Positions 26,641 to 35,825 are shown, counted from the first letter of the stretch. The stretch: DNA of 64,000 nt from Flavihumibacter sp. UBA7668 (GCF_002483205.1 NZ_DLHM01000001.1:563176-627175); one strand, 5' to 3'. The notes: a model not told the origin generated them from the letters alone. Program-made: numbers and translations.

Positions 26641-27786
26641 TTATAAGGTTGTTGTGATCAACTGTCCGTCATACAAGCCCTGAAAACCTTCGGTAATGAG
26701 TTGGTCACCTGCCTGCAGACCTTTATGAATTTCCAGTTCATTTCCGTATAATTCACCGGTCTCAACTGGTCTTTTCTTTGCGCGAAGTTTTCCTCCTTCA
26801 TTTATTGCTACCAGTACAAATTTTCCCTTCTCATCATTCTGTAAGGTATTTACAGGGATGGTGATGGCATCTTTTACAGTATAATCTTCGATACGAATAT
26901 TTGCAATCTGATTAGGGCGAACCTGCTTATCCGATGGCATTTTTGATTCGATATAAAAGGAGCGGCTGTTGGGGTCAATCAATTTACCGGAAACACTCAC
27001 TTTTGTATTGAAGGTTTTGTTGATATCAGGTAGAATAACTTTAACCCGACTACCAACTTTTACCCGGTCAAGGTAGTTTTCAGGAACCTGAGCAACGGCT
27101 TTCAGATCACTTGTATTTACAATCCGTATTCCATTTAATGGGGAGCCGGTAAAGGTTTCACCCACTTTGATATTTACTTCATCTGCTATTCCACTAACCT
27201 GCGAATAAACATTGGTCATGGCAAGCTGTTCTTCAAGAATTGCAATCTGACGTTCTGCCTGATCCACATTATTCTTTGCAGTAATCAGCTGCACTTCTGT
27301 TCCAATATTCTGATCCCATAGATTCTTTTGTCTGTTATAAAGATTTTTTGCATACTCAAGCTGTGTCTTTGCAGTTTGCAATTGCTGATGAATTACGGCA
27401 TCATCCAGTTTCAACAATAATTTTCCCTTGCTAACCTGATCACCCTGACGAACATAGATTGCTCTAACCTGGCCACCCATTCCTCGTGGGGTAATATAAG
27501 AGATATTAACTGCTTCTATTTTGCCCTGCAAATCTATATAGTGCGTAAATGGAGCAGAATTGAGTGGTGCAGTAACAACTAATTTTGGCTTCTCAGGCGG
27601 AATGGCACTTGAATCAAGTTGTAAAATTTCCTTTTCCAGGATGGCAATTTGTTCGGTTGCCGAAAGCTGTACTTCTTTTAATTTAGCCAGTTCAGCTTTC
27701 TTTTTATCTACCAGACTATTGCTTCCACATGCTATTAAAAGCAGTAAGGATGAAGAAATCAATAGTTGTTGTATACTCGTTTGCAT
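26641..27786 (-). CDS. RND efflux periplasmic adaptor lipoprotein
   Basis: From the ATG at 27786 the adaptor has 381 residues, with the lipidated cysteine at 20 (LLLLIAC). This start gives the lipobox directly; an upstream start at 27831 overlaps tolC and adds 15 residues before it. A coiled-coil pair flanks a lipoyl-like domain (GQVRAIYVRQGDQVSKGKLLLKLD), followed by beta-barrel and membrane-proximal domains, the standard membrane-fusion protein layout. It bridges the permease and the TolC channel. Confidence 0.92.
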   Translation of the reverse strand: MQTSIQQLLISSSLLLLIACGSNSLVDKKKAELAKLKEVQLSATEQIAILEKEILQLDSSAIPPEKPKLVVTAPLNSAPFTHYIDLQGKIEAVNISYITPRGMGGQVRAIYVRQGDQVSKGKLLLKLDDAVIHQQLQTAKTQLEYAKNLYNRQKNLWDQNIGTEVQLITAKNNVDQAERQIAILEEQLAMTNVYSQVSGIADEVNIKVGETFTGSPLNGIRIVNTSDLKAVAQVPENYLDRVKVGSRVKVILPDINKTFNTKVSVSGKLIDPNSRSFYIESKMPSDKQVRPNQIANIRIEDYTVKDAITIPVNTLQNDEKGKFVLVAINEGGKLRAKKRPVETGELYGNELEIHKGLQAGDQLITEGFQGLYDGQLITTTL

Positions 27787-27814
27787 ATAGTTCGATTTAT
27801 ATAGTATTCGGTTT

Positions 27815-29176
27815 TTAATAAATTTTTCCAATGGCTTTCAGGAAATCAACCCTTGCAACAGCTGCATCGTACAAAGCGGAAAACATATTGGTTTGTGCCG
27901 TACGCAATTCCGTTTGCGCCGTATTAATTTCCGTGTTGGATCCAAGTCCCTGTTCGTATTTCTTTTTGGTCTGATCAAAAACCCGCTCCGCCAACTCCAT
28001 GTTTTTTCGCTGTGCATCCACTGCCAGTACTGCATCACGAAACCGGTTTCTTGAACTGGCTACATCATTGTCAATCGATAGCTTAAGCAGTTCCATATCA
28101 AACTCAGACTTTCTAACTGCTGATTTTGCCTGCTCCATTAATGCTCTGCGACGGAATCCATCAAAAATGGGAACATTCAAACGTAACCCGATCGTACTTT
28201 GCTGAAACCAACGCCCCCCGGATTTTAAAAAATCAAATTCGTTTCGCTGGGCATTTGTAAAATAATTGCCAAAAACACTGACAGTTGGCAATGCCATCAG
28301 CCGATATCGTTTAACGTTATAATCGTTCAGTTCCTTGCCGATTTCCAGCAACTGAAAATCCCGGCGATCTGTATACGCATATGCGGTGTCCAGTAAATTT
28401 TCTTTGATCAGATCATCAGAAAGTTTATCGGTCAGAATAAGGCTGTCTGTTAATGGCATGCCAATCAGCATTTTCAATCCGAGATAGCCATTATTTATTT
28501 GCGTTTTCAGCTTTAAACTATCCGTACGAAGGTTCGTGAGTGTAACACTAACCTTATCTACATCCAGTTGCTCTGCAAATCCGTTTTTATAAATTTCCCG
28601 GGTATCGTGCAGTAGTTTTTCAAAGCGTTCAATATTATCATGATACAATTCAAGTTGCCGACTTCCAATAAGAAGCTGGTAATACACTTTATGTACATTC
28701 ACAGCTATACCTTCTTCTGTGAGTTCAGCATTTTTTCTGGAAAATTCCATTGCTGCATTCCTTGCCTGCAGACCAACGAATACCTGTCCGTCGAATAGTA
28801 TCTGATTTAATTCAGCACCCAGGGTTGCACTGTATTGCACACCAAACTGGACCGGAATAAAACTGCCAGGAGCTCCACCAAAAAATTCACCTGGAACAAG
28901 GCTAACCGGTAATTTAATATTATCGGTCAGATTGAAGGAGCTGCTAACCTGTGGTAATGCACTGGCTGTTACCTCGCGGTTCACCTGCTGCTGGATCCGG
29001 ATATCCTCCAATACTTTTTTTACCTGATAACTATTCTGTTTGGCAAATGCAACAGCTTCCTGAATGCTTAACTGCTGAATCTTTTTTTCTTCCTGGGAGA
29101 AGGTACTCAATGGCCTACTCATCAATCCTAAAAATAGCAGGACTGATAAGCACCTCCACATCGTTTTCATGTTCAT
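27815..29176 (-). CDS. TolC-family outer-membrane efflux channel
   Basis: The product (453 aa) has a signal peptide and two repeats of the OEP/TolC helical-barrel domain. Typical features are the start LSIQEAVAFAKQNSYQVK and the C-terminal repeat with TKKKYEQGLGSNTEINTAQTELRTAQ. It forms the outer-membrane exit duct of the tripartite pump. It lies 11 bp after tetR, and its stop is 28 bp from the preferred start of the adaptor gene. Confidence 0.92.
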   Translation of the reverse strand: MNMKTMWRCLSVLLFLGLMSRPLSTFSQEEKKIQQLSIQEAVAFAKQNSYQVKKVLEDIRIQQQVNREVTASALPQVSSSFNLTDNIKLPVSLVPGEFFGGAPGSFIPVQFGVQYSATLGAELNQILFDGQVFVGLQARNAAMEFSRKNAELTEEGIAVNVHKVYYQLLIGSRQLELYHDNIERFEKLLHDTREIYKNGFAEQLDVDKVSVTLTNLRTDSLKLKTQINNGYLGLKMLIGMPLTDSLILTDKLSDDLIKENLLDTAYAYTDRRDFQLLEIGKELNDYNVKRYRLMALPTVSVFGNYFTNAQRNEFDFLKSGGRWFQQSTIGLRLNVPIFDGFRRRALMEQAKSAVRKSEFDMELLKLSIDNDVASSRNRFRDAVLAVDAQRKNMELAERVFDQTKKKYEQGLGSNTEINTAQTELRTAQTNMFSALYDAAVARVDFLKAIGKIY

Positions 29177-29187
29177 TGTTAACTGAT

Positions 29188-29811
29188 TTAGATCTTTTTC
29201 TTTTTTTGCTGATACTTCAGAACCAACCTGTAACCTTTCATGCTGACGATACCAAACAGATAATGTTCAATGATCTGTTGTTCAACATCAGCAAGAGTTA
29301 ATTTATTCCCGCTATAAAACACGGGATCGAGTGGCATAAGCATACTTTCAATACGGAATCGGGCAATGATGTCGATATTCAATTCAGGTCGGTATAATTC
29401 TTCCTGAATACCTCTGATCAGGTTATCGCGAATGGTATTGTAGATGTAATCGTTTTTGTGTTGCAGAAATTTTTCATAGGCCTTGGGATGGTATTTTTTT
29501 AAATCGAGTAATACGGATGGGTTCATGCTCCTAAACATCTGTTCAACCATTTCCATGGCTTTGAACATTTCATCAATAGCATTCTCTGCGCTTTCCTTAT
29601 CCTTATCACACTGACCCTGAGATTCACCAATCTTACAATCAATCACTTCCAGCACCAGTTCTTCCTTATCTGCGAAATATTGGTAAATGGTTTTTTTACT
29701 GATCCCCATTTCACTGGCTATATCATCCATACTTACGCTTCGGATGCCGTATTTCATGAATAAATCACGACTCTTGATAAGTATTCTGTCTCTGTTTTCC
29801 TGTTCACTCAT
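29188..29811 (-). CDS. TetR/AcrR-family regulator of the efflux operon
   Basis: From the ATG at 29811 the regulator has 207 residues. The HTH is at about residues 20-45 (GIRSVSMDDIASEMGISKKTIYQYF), preceded by RDRILIKSRDLFMKYG. The C-terminal ligand domain is variable and gives no ligand clue. A longer reading frame to 30012 exists but would run through the promoter, the operator palindrome and a repeat element. As the first gene of the operon with its own operator, it probably represses itself and the pump genes. Confidence 0.9.
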   Translation of the reverse strand: MSEQENRDRILIKSRDLFMKYGIRSVSMDDIASEMGISKKTIYQYFADKEELVLEVIDCKIGESQGQCDKDKESAENAIDEMFKAMEMVEQMFRSMNPSVLLDLKKYHPKAYEKFLQHKNDYIYNTIRDNLIRGIQEELYRPELNIDIIARFRIESMLMPLDPVFYSGNKLTLADVEQQIIEHYLFGIVSMKGYRLVLKYQQKKKKI

Positions 29812-29820
29812 AATCGGGGA

Positions 29821-29850
29821 CAAAACTATGGAAACTTTTAATGTAACAAA
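29821..29850 (-). promoter_or_regulatory. Promoter of the tetR-efflux operon
   Basis: On the minus strand, TTTG (29850-29847) lies 18 nt before TAGTTTTG (29828-29821), matching the -33/-7 elements with near-consensus spacing. The -7 box ends 9 nt before the tetR ATG. Confidence 0.55.
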
Positions 29851-29859
29851 AGTTTCCAT
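29828..29859. promoter_or_regulatory. TetR-type operator (12-bp-arm inverted repeat)
   Basis: ATGGAAACTTTT (29828-29839) and AAAAGTTTCCAT (29848-29859) are perfect complements separated by 8 nt. The palindrome covers the spacer and overlaps both promoter elements of tetR, the usual place for an autorepression operator. TetR binding is inferred from position and symmetry. Confidence 0.65.
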
Positions 29860-29900
29860 CAAACTATTTTGCCATTCGTCCCAGAAAATGATGTTGGTCC

Positions 29901-29933
29901 ATCCACCCGGCGGGTGCCACCGGTCGGGTGGAT
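29901..29933. repeat. GC-rich palindromic repeat (copy C)
   Basis: The outer arms ATCCACCCG (29901-29909) and CGGGTGGAT (29925-29933) are perfect 9-bp complements. Inside is a second short stem GGTG/CACC. It shares CACCGGTCGGGTGGA with copy D. Unlike the other copies it is between divergent genes (tetR and the DUF502 gene), not after a stop codon. Confidence 0.75.
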
Positions 29934-29976
29934 GGAATTGGGTGAAAATACCGGTACATGCCTGCAATGCTTTTAG

Positions 29977-29984
29977 TAGGTTTG
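29977..29984 (+). promoter_or_regulatory. -7 box before the DUF502 gene
   Basis: TAGGTTTG matches TAnnTTTG and ends 16 nt before the ATG at 30001. The -33 element is not evident. Confidence 0.4.
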
Positions 29985-30000
29985 CAGGACGAACACGTAT

Positions 30001-30642
30001 ATGGACAATCAACCGATAAAAAGCGATGGCTGGAGATGGAAAAAAATTTTCCAGTACTTCCTACAGGGGCTACTGGTAACCGCACCTGTGGTAATTACCG
30101 GATATCTGCTTTATTGGTTTGTTTCCTCCATTGATAACCTGTTGCCGATATTTCAACAAAAGGGACCGGATGGAAGTTTTGCAACCCGCAATTATGGACT
30201 GGGTTTCGTCATTATAATAGTAGCCCTGATTGTTGTAGGCTACCTAAGCTCTAATTTTATAACAAGCCGCCTCTTCAGTTTATTTGATCAGTTTTTAGAA
30301 AAGGCACCCGGGGTTAAATTCATCTATTCGTCCATCAAGGATTTTTTCGAAGCTTTTGCCGGAAACAAGCGCAAATTCAATAAGCCAGTAGCAGTTGCTT
30401 TGCACCAGCCGGATGTCTATCAGATCGGATTTGTTACGGATGATGATGCAAGTGAATTCGGTTTTGAAGACTATATAACGGTTTATATTCCATTTTCCTA
30501 CTCCTTCGCCGGACAGACCTTCCTGGTTCCACGCCAACGGGTACGTCCATTGGATCACATCAAGCCAGCTGATGCCATGAAATATGTGGTTTCAGGTGGG
30601 ATAGCCGAGCCTGATCAGGAAGTTGCAGGCCCGAAAGGATAG
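30001..30642 (+). CDS. DUF502 membrane protein
   Basis: The product has 213 residues and fits the DUF502 family of small integral membrane proteins. Two hydrophobic helices lie at about 20-42 and 65-85. The conserved PGVKFIYSSIKDFFEAF segment follows, and then a soluble domain with PFSYSFAGQTFLVPRQRVRPLD. Family function is not known. The gene may be co-transcribed with the next one, whose preferred start is 13 bp downstream. Confidence 0.85.
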   Translation: MDNQPIKSDGWRWKKIFQYFLQGLLVTAPVVITGYLLYWFVSSIDNLLPIFQQKGPDGSFATRNYGLGFVIIIVALIVVGYLSSNFITSRLFSLFDQFLEKAPGVKFIYSSIKDFFEAFAGNKRKFNKPVAVALHQPDVYQIGFVTDDDASEFGFEDYITVYIPFSYSFAGQTFLVPRQRVRPLDHIKPADAMKYVVSGGIAEPDQEVAGPKG

Positions 30643-30655
30643 GAAATTTTGTTTT

Positions 30656-31621
30656 ATGCGATACATAATCAGTTTACTGGTGGCACTGTTGCTATCAGGC
30701 AAGGTATTTTGCTGGGGGTTTTTCGCACATGAAAAAATCAATGGATATGCGATTTATCTCCTTCCTCCTGAAATGCTTGTTTTATATAAGCCATCTGCTC
30801 CTTATCTGAAAACCCATGCCACAGATCCGGATAAAAGAAGATATATTCTGAAAGCTGAAGGTCCCAGGCATTTTATTGATCTGGACCAGTATGGCCGTTA
30901 TCCTTTTGTGGGATTGCCGAGAAACTGGCAGGCCGCCGTAAAAATATTCGGAGAAGACAGCCTGATTCAGCATGGCATCCTTCCCTGGCGCATCCAACAA
31001 GTATTGGCAATGCTTACTGGGGCATTTCGGGAGAAAAATAAAGCAAACATCTTAAAATTATCAGCAGATCTGGGGCATTATATCGGAGACGGACATGTGC
31101 CATTACATACCAGCTCCAATCATAACGGGCAAAAAACAAATCAACACGGAATACATGGTTTCTGGGAAAGCCGTGTACCTGAATTACTTGCCGATCAGGA
31201 ATGGGATTTCTTTCTTGAAAAAGCAAGTTATATCAGTCAGCCGGCAGAAACCACCTGGAAATTTATCCTGGAAAGTGCGTTGGCTGTTGATTCTGTCCTG
31301 GCCATGGAAGCTGAGCTTAGTAAATCTTATGCTGCCGATCAGAAATTTGCATTTGAATGGCGAAATCAGGCACTAATCAGGCAATATTCTTCGAATTTCA
31401 GTAAAGAATACAACAAACTTTTACGAGGAATGGTGGAGCGCCGAATGAGGCAATCGGTACAGGCAGTGGCGAATTTCTGGTATACGGCATGGGTAAATGC
31501 AGGACAGCCCAATTTGAGCGGAATGGCTGGAGAAGCTTGGATTGATTCCAGCCAAAATGAATTGGACAGCCTCAGTTTCTTTTGGCGATCCCAACCTGTC
31601 AAGGGTAAATCCTGCGACTAA
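30656..31621 (+). CDS. Exported zinc-dependent phospholipase C / S1-P1 nuclease-like protein
   Basis: From the ATG at 30656 the product has 321 residues. The signal peptide (MRYIISLLVALLLSGKVFC) would release a mature protein starting WGFFAHEKIN, with the N-terminal tryptophan and early histidine that bind zinc in this superfamily. Further ligand candidates are in ADLGHYIGDGHVPLHT and in NQHGIHGFWE. Bacteroidota homologues are usually labelled zinc-dependent phospholipase C or S1/P1 nuclease; sequence alone does not decide which. Confidence 0.8.
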   Translation: MRYIISLLVALLLSGKVFCWGFFAHEKINGYAIYLLPPEMLVLYKPSAPYLKTHATDPDKRRYILKAEGPRHFIDLDQYGRYPFVGLPRNWQAAVKIFGEDSLIQHGILPWRIQQVLAMLTGAFREKNKANILKLSADLGHYIGDGHVPLHTSSNHNGQKTNQHGIHGFWESRVPELLADQEWDFFLEKASYISQPAETTWKFILESALAVDSVLAMEAELSKSYAADQKFAFEWRNQALIRQYSSNFSKEYNKLLRGMVERRMRQSVQAVANFWYTAWVNAGQPNLSGMAGEAWIDSSQNELDSLSFFWRSQPVKGKSCD

Positions 31622-31680
31622 AGGCAAGGAGATTTGATATTTTTTAAGGAACTTGCGGACTCACCAAACCAGCCAACGAA

Positions 31681-32748
31681 GTGGTACATAATTTTAATGC
31701 AGGTCCGTCTGTATTACCTCCGGAAGTCTTCAAAACCGCCAGTGAAGCCATTCTGAACTTCAATAATATGGGATTATCGATCCTGGAAATCGGTCATCGC
31801 ACCGATGCTTTTCAGGCAGTGATGGATGAAGCCCGCTCGCTTGTAAAAGAATTGATGCATTTGAATGATCAAAAAGAGGTGTTGTTTTTACATGGAGGCG
31901 CATCTACCCAGTTCTTTCAGGTACCAATGAACCTGTTGGCTGCTGATCAAACGGGGGCCTATCTGGATGGAGGCACCTGGGGTGTAAAAGCAATCAAGGA
32001 TGCCAGACTTTATGGAAATGTAGAAGTGGTTGCCAGTTCAAAAGACAGGAATTATTCGTATATCCCGGACAGTTATTCCATTCCGGAAACGGCTGCTTAT
32101 TTTCACTATACCACCAATAATACGGTAGAGGGTACACAGATGCACAGTATACCGGCAACCAGCATTCCACTTGTGGCGGATATGAGCAGTGATATTCTCA
32201 GTCAGGAAATGGATTTTAATCGATTCTCCCTTATTTATGCCGGTGCACAGAAAAATATTGGAGCTGCCGGAGTTAATCTGGTGATTGTAGATCCAGCCAT
32301 TCTTGGCAAAGCGAACCGTACATTACCTACTATGATGGATTACCGTGAGCATATCAAAAATGGCTCCATGTTAAATACCCCACCCGTATTTGCAGTATAT
32401 GTTTGTATGTTAACGCTTCGATGGTTAAAACAATTGGGAGGTGTGGCCGCCATTCAGAAAGTCAATGAAAAGAAGGCGCAACTCTTGTATGATAGCATCG
32501 ATCAGTATCCAATCTTTACGGCACCAGTTGCAAAAAAAGACAGGAGCCGGATGAATGCTGTCTTTACCATTCAGGAGCCGGCTTTGGAAAAAGAATTCCA
32601 GGCAGCCTGTAAAGAACATAATTTTTATGGCGTAAAAGGACATCGGTCAGTAGGAGGATTCAGGATCAGCATGTACAATGCACTCCCCTACGAATCTGTT
32701 GTTACACTGGCCGAGTTCATGAAAGATTTCGCAACCAAAAAAGGATAA
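31681..32748 (+). CDS. serC: Phosphoserine aminotransferase SerC
   Basis: This PLP enzyme (355 aa) transaminates 3-phosphohydroxypyruvate to phosphoserine, and acts similarly in pyridoxine synthesis. The start is a GTG giving VHNFNAGPSVLP. The PLP lysine is about residue 191 in YAGAQKNIGAAG, and the substrate-binding HGGASTQFFQVP motif is near residue 75. Full length. It begins a run of three genes (serC, DUF1015, TPR) with gaps of 18 bp and a 1-bp overlap. serA is not adjacent, although in many Bacteroidota it lies between serC and the DUF1015 gene. Confidence 0.95.
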   Translation: MVHNFNAGPSVLPPEVFKTASEAILNFNNMGLSILEIGHRTDAFQAVMDEARSLVKELMHLNDQKEVLFLHGGASTQFFQVPMNLLAADQTGAYLDGGTWGVKAIKDARLYGNVEVVASSKDRNYSYIPDSYSIPETAAYFHYTTNNTVEGTQMHSIPATSIPLVADMSSDILSQEMDFNRFSLIYAGAQKNIGAAGVNLVIVDPAILGKANRTLPTMMDYREHIKNGSMLNTPPVFAVYVCMLTLRWLKQLGGVAAIQKVNEKKAQLLYDSIDQYPIFTAPVAKKDRSRMNAVFTIQEPALEKEFQAACKEHNFYGVKGHRSVGGFRISMYNALPYESVVTLAEFMKDFATKKG

Positions 32749-32766
32749 TCCTTACATTTAAGCAAC

Positions 32767-33996
32767 ATGGCAAAGATTCAACCATTTAAAGCGCTGCGTC
32801 CGCATACTGATAAAGCTGCACAGGTAGCTGCACCTCCATATGATGTGTTAAATTCTGCAGAAGCTGCGGAAACAGCAAAATCAAATCCTTATAGTTTTTT
32901 ACATGTAACCAAATCTGAAATTGATTTACCGGGTATCACCGATATTCATACACCGGAAGTTTATGAAAAGGCCAAAACCAATCTGAAAGAACTTCAACAG
33001 AACGGGGTGTTATTACGGGAGGAAAAACCCTGCTATTATATTTATGAGCTCGTTATGAATGGGCGTCATCAAACCGGACTGGTGGCAGTTTCTTCAGTTG
33101 ATGATTATGAAGCAGATATCATCAAAAAACATGAGTTTACCCGACCGGAAAAAGAGCAGGACCGGATCAATCATATCCGTACCAGTGGAGCTCAGACGGG
33201 AAATGTATTTCTTGCTTACCGCGATGTTGCTGCCATTAATGAACTGGTTGATACATGGAAACAAAAAACAGCGCTTTATGATTTTATAGCGGATGATGGA
33301 ATTGAACATAAAATCTGGGTCGTAAATGATGAAGTGACGGTGCAGCAGATCAGTGAATTTTTTGCCAGCCAGGTTCCCTACACCTATATAGCAGATGGGC
33401 ATCACCGGGCGGCTTCTGCAGCGAAAGTGCGGAAATCACTGGAGCCGGGTTATCACGATCACGCGAATTATTTTCTGACCACGCTCTTTCCGGCGGGTCA
33501 GTTGCATATCATGGATTATAACCGGGTGGTTAAAGATTTAAATGGACATACAGAAGCTGATTTTCTTCGTGCTCTCTATGATCATTTTGAAGTGGAACGC
33601 ATGCCTGCGGCCTTCTCTCCTACTCATTTACATGAGTTTGGAATGTACCTGGGCGACCAATGGTTTAAACTGACTGCAAAAGAAGGCAGCTATAGTACGG
33701 ATCCGATTGGTGTATTGGACGTAACCATTCTGTCTGAAAAAATTCTTGATCCGTTATTGGGTATTAAAGACCAGCGTACGGATAAACGAATCGATTTTGT
33801 TGGTGGTATCCGTGGGTTGGGCGAATTGGAAAAAAGAGTAAACAGCGGTGAGATGAAAATCGCATTCAGCCTTCACCCCGTTAGTATCCAGCAATTGTTT
33901 GATATTGCAGACAGCGGTAATGTAATGCCTCCGAAAAGTACCTGGTTTGAACCCAAACTGAGAGATGGCTTATTGACTCACTTAATTTACGAATAA
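32767..33996 (+). CDS. DUF1015 family protein
   Basis: The product (409 aa) belongs to DUF1015 (SpoOJ/ParB-nuclease-like superfamily by fold in some descriptions). Typical motifs are the N-terminal FKALRPHTDKAAQVAAPPYDV and the central YIADGHHRAASA, which could hold a catalytic or ligand histidine pair. Members are often linked to serine biosynthesis genes, as here with serC. A biochemical activity is not established. Confidence 0.88.
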   Translation: MAKIQPFKALRPHTDKAAQVAAPPYDVLNSAEAAETAKSNPYSFLHVTKSEIDLPGITDIHTPEVYEKAKTNLKELQQNGVLLREEKPCYYIYELVMNGRHQTGLVAVSSVDDYEADIIKKHEFTRPEKEQDRINHIRTSGAQTGNVFLAYRDVAAINELVDTWKQKTALYDFIADDGIEHKIWVVNDEVTVQQISEFFASQVPYTYIADGHHRAASAAKVRKSLEPGYHDHANYFLTTLFPAGQLHIMDYNRVVKDLNGHTEADFLRALYDHFEVERMPAAFSPTHLHEFGMYLGDQWFKLTAKEGSYSTDPIGVLDVTILSEKILDPLLGIKDQRTDKRIDFVGGIRGLGELEKRVNSGEMKIAFSLHPVSIQQLFDIADSGNVMPPKSTWFEPKLRDGLLTHLIYE

Positions 33997-35027
33997 TGAG
34001 AAGAACCGTATTCATATGTATCTGGCTGGCGGGTTTGTTAACCGGATTAGAGCTCAAAGCTCAGGAAGATGTAAAATCATTGCATGCATCTGCCAGAAAA
34101 TACATGCAGGAAACGGATTACTCCAATGCTGCACTTGTTTTGAATAAAGCATTATCGCTTGAACCGTCCAACGCGGATCTTCAAAACGATTTGCTTTTCA
34201 CATATTATCTTTCACGTAATTATGGAAAGGCGATTGAGCTGGGTAAACAACTGACCGGTGCAGACAAACCGGATATTCGGAGTTTTCAATTACTGGGACT
34301 CAGTTACCGGGCAATAGAAGAGCCAAAAGAAGCAGAAAAATTATACAAAACCGGATTGAAGGTTTTTCCCAACAGTGGTGTACTGTACAATGAATATGGT
34401 GAATTCCTCTGGGCTAAAGAAAAGTTTGAACCAGCGGTGGAGCAATGGGAAAAAGGAATTTCAGCAGATCCGAATTACTCTGGCAACTATTATAATGCGG
34501 CCAAACATTATTACCTGACCAAAGACAAAATCTGGGCACTTATCTACGGAGAAATTTTTGTCAACCTGGAAAGTTACAGTCGCCGTACACCGGAAATCAA
34601 GGAACTGCTCCTGAATGGTTATAAAAAATACTTCACCAATATGGGCAGCCTGAATGCTCCCAATCCCAAAAATGGATTTGAAAAAGCATTCAGTGCGGGA
34701 TTGGATAAACATGCTGGCTCAGTAAGTGCAGGTATCAGTGCGGCTTCCCTAACCAAACTCAGAAGTAAATTCATTCTCGACTGGTATGAAAAAGAGCCTG
34801 TTTCCTATCCTTTCCGTTTATTTGAATACCATCGCCAGCTCTTGAAAGAGGGGTATTTTGAAGCCTATAACCAATGGCTATTCGGAGCAGCCCAAAACCT
34901 ACCGGCATTTCAGCAATGGAGCCAGGCGAATGCCACCAATTATGATGCATTTATTCAGTTCCAACGTGGTAGAGTTTTCAAATTACCTACCAGTCAGGAT
35001 TATCGCTGGCTAAATTCAAAATTGTAA
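33996..35027 (+). CDS. Exported TPR-repeat protein
   Basis: The product has 343 residues with a signal peptide (MRRTVFICIWLAGLLTGLELKAQ). Tetratricopeptide repeats cover about 30-180, followed by a helical C-terminal region. Its ATG overlaps the DUF1015 stop (TAATGA), so translation is probably coupled. The same arrangement suggests a linked role, but the partner is unknown. Confidence 0.8.
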   Translation: MRRTVFICIWLAGLLTGLELKAQEDVKSLHASARKYMQETDYSNAALVLNKALSLEPSNADLQNDLLFTYYLSRNYGKAIELGKQLTGADKPDIRSFQLLGLSYRAIEEPKEAEKLYKTGLKVFPNSGVLYNEYGEFLWAKEKFEPAVEQWEKGISADPNYSGNYYNAAKHYYLTKDKIWALIYGEIFVNLESYSRRTPEIKELLLNGYKKYFTNMGSLNAPNPKNGFEKAFSAGLDKHAGSVSAGISAASLTKLRSKFILDWYEKEPVSYPFRLFEYHRQLLKEGYFEAYNQWLFGAAQNLPAFQQWSQANATNYDAFIQFQRGRVFKLPTSQDYRWLNSKL

Positions 35028-35081
35028 TTTGCTGTAAGACAACAACTTGTAAATAATTTTGAATTTTTAAGCTTTTTATAT

Positions 35082-35097
35082 CAATGTTTAAACATTG
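35082..35097. promoter_or_regulatory. 16-bp perfect palindrome upstream of the YceI gene
   Basis: CAATGTTTAAACATTG is a perfect palindrome, located about 17 bp before the -7 box of the YceI promoter and overlapping the expected -33 region. The position suits an operator for a dimeric regulator. There is no T-run after it, so it does not look like a terminator. Confidence 0.55.
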
Positions 35098-35113
35098 TTG
35101 TTGTAATTCTTAT

Positions 35114-35121
35114 TATCTTTG
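35114..35121 (+). promoter_or_regulatory. -7 box before the YceI lipoprotein gene
   Basis: TATCTTTG matches TAnnTTTG. It lies 28 nt before the ATG at 35150 and just downstream of the 16-bp palindrome. Confidence 0.5.
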
Positions 35122-35149
35122 TATAACAAAAGAAAAATTACAACGCACG

Positions 35150-35791
35150 ATGAAAAAAGCAATCTTCTTATTCGCTGCGGTAGCTGCAATCGCTACTGCA
35201 TGTAACAATGCCCCCGAGGGCGATGCCGCAACAACTGCCGACGCACAGGCTGCAGCAACCGGAGCCGGAGCCAGTTTTGCAATTGACACAAGTTCCAGTA
35301 TAGTAGAGTGGCTGGGATCCAAGCCTGTTGGTCAGCACAATGGTACTTTGAAAATTGCCAATGGTGAATTCAGCATTGCTGAGGGAAATATCACTGCCGG
35401 TAAGTTTACGATTGACATCAATTCACTTACCGACCTGGATATGGACGGTGAAATGAAAGGAAAGCTGGAAGGTCACCTGAAAAGTGCAGACTTTTTTGAT
35501 GCTGCCAAATATCCAACCGCCAACTTTGTAATTACCGCTGTAGAGCCAGTAACCGGCGACAGTACTGCTACCCATAAAATCAGTGGTAACCTGACGCTGA
35601 AAGACAGCACAAAAAATGTCAGTTTCCCTGCACAGGTAACGGTTGCAGAAAATTCAGTGAAAGCGATCGCCAACTTCAATATCGACCGTACACAATGGGG
35701 TATGTATTACGGAAATGACCAGAGTCTGGGTGATAAATTCATCCGTCCGGAAGTGAATATCAAATTGAATATCAACGCCAACAAATTATAA
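35150..35791 (+). CDS. YceI-family lipoprotein
   Basis: From the ATG at 35150 the protein has 213 residues with lipidated Cys18 (AIATAC). The mature part, after an Ala-rich linker, is a YceI domain: IDTSSSIVEWLGSK near the start, FTIDINSLTDLDMDGEMKGKLEGHLKSADFFDAAKYPTA split across the middle, and DRTQWGMYYG near the end. YceI proteins form a lipocalin-like barrel that binds isoprenoid-type lipids. An upstream reading to 35084 would include promoter sequence. Confidence 0.9.
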   Translation: MKKAIFLFAAVAAIATACNNAPEGDAATTADAQAAATGAGASFAIDTSSSIVEWLGSKPVGQHNGTLKIANGEFSIAEGNITAGKFTIDINSLTDLDMDGEMKGKLEGHLKSADFFDAAKYPTANFVITAVEPVTGDSTATHKISGNLTLKDSTKNVSFPAQVTVAENSVKAIANFNIDRTQWGMYYGNDQSLGDKFIRPEVNIKLNINANKL

Positions 35792-35825
35792 CTCGCTTTT
35801 TTCTAGTGATGTTTTGAGTTGGATG

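Noticed and set aside
29812..30012. N-terminal extension of tetR
   Set aside because: It would translate the promoter, operator and a palindromic repeat; the ATG at 29811 gives a normal TetR N-terminus.
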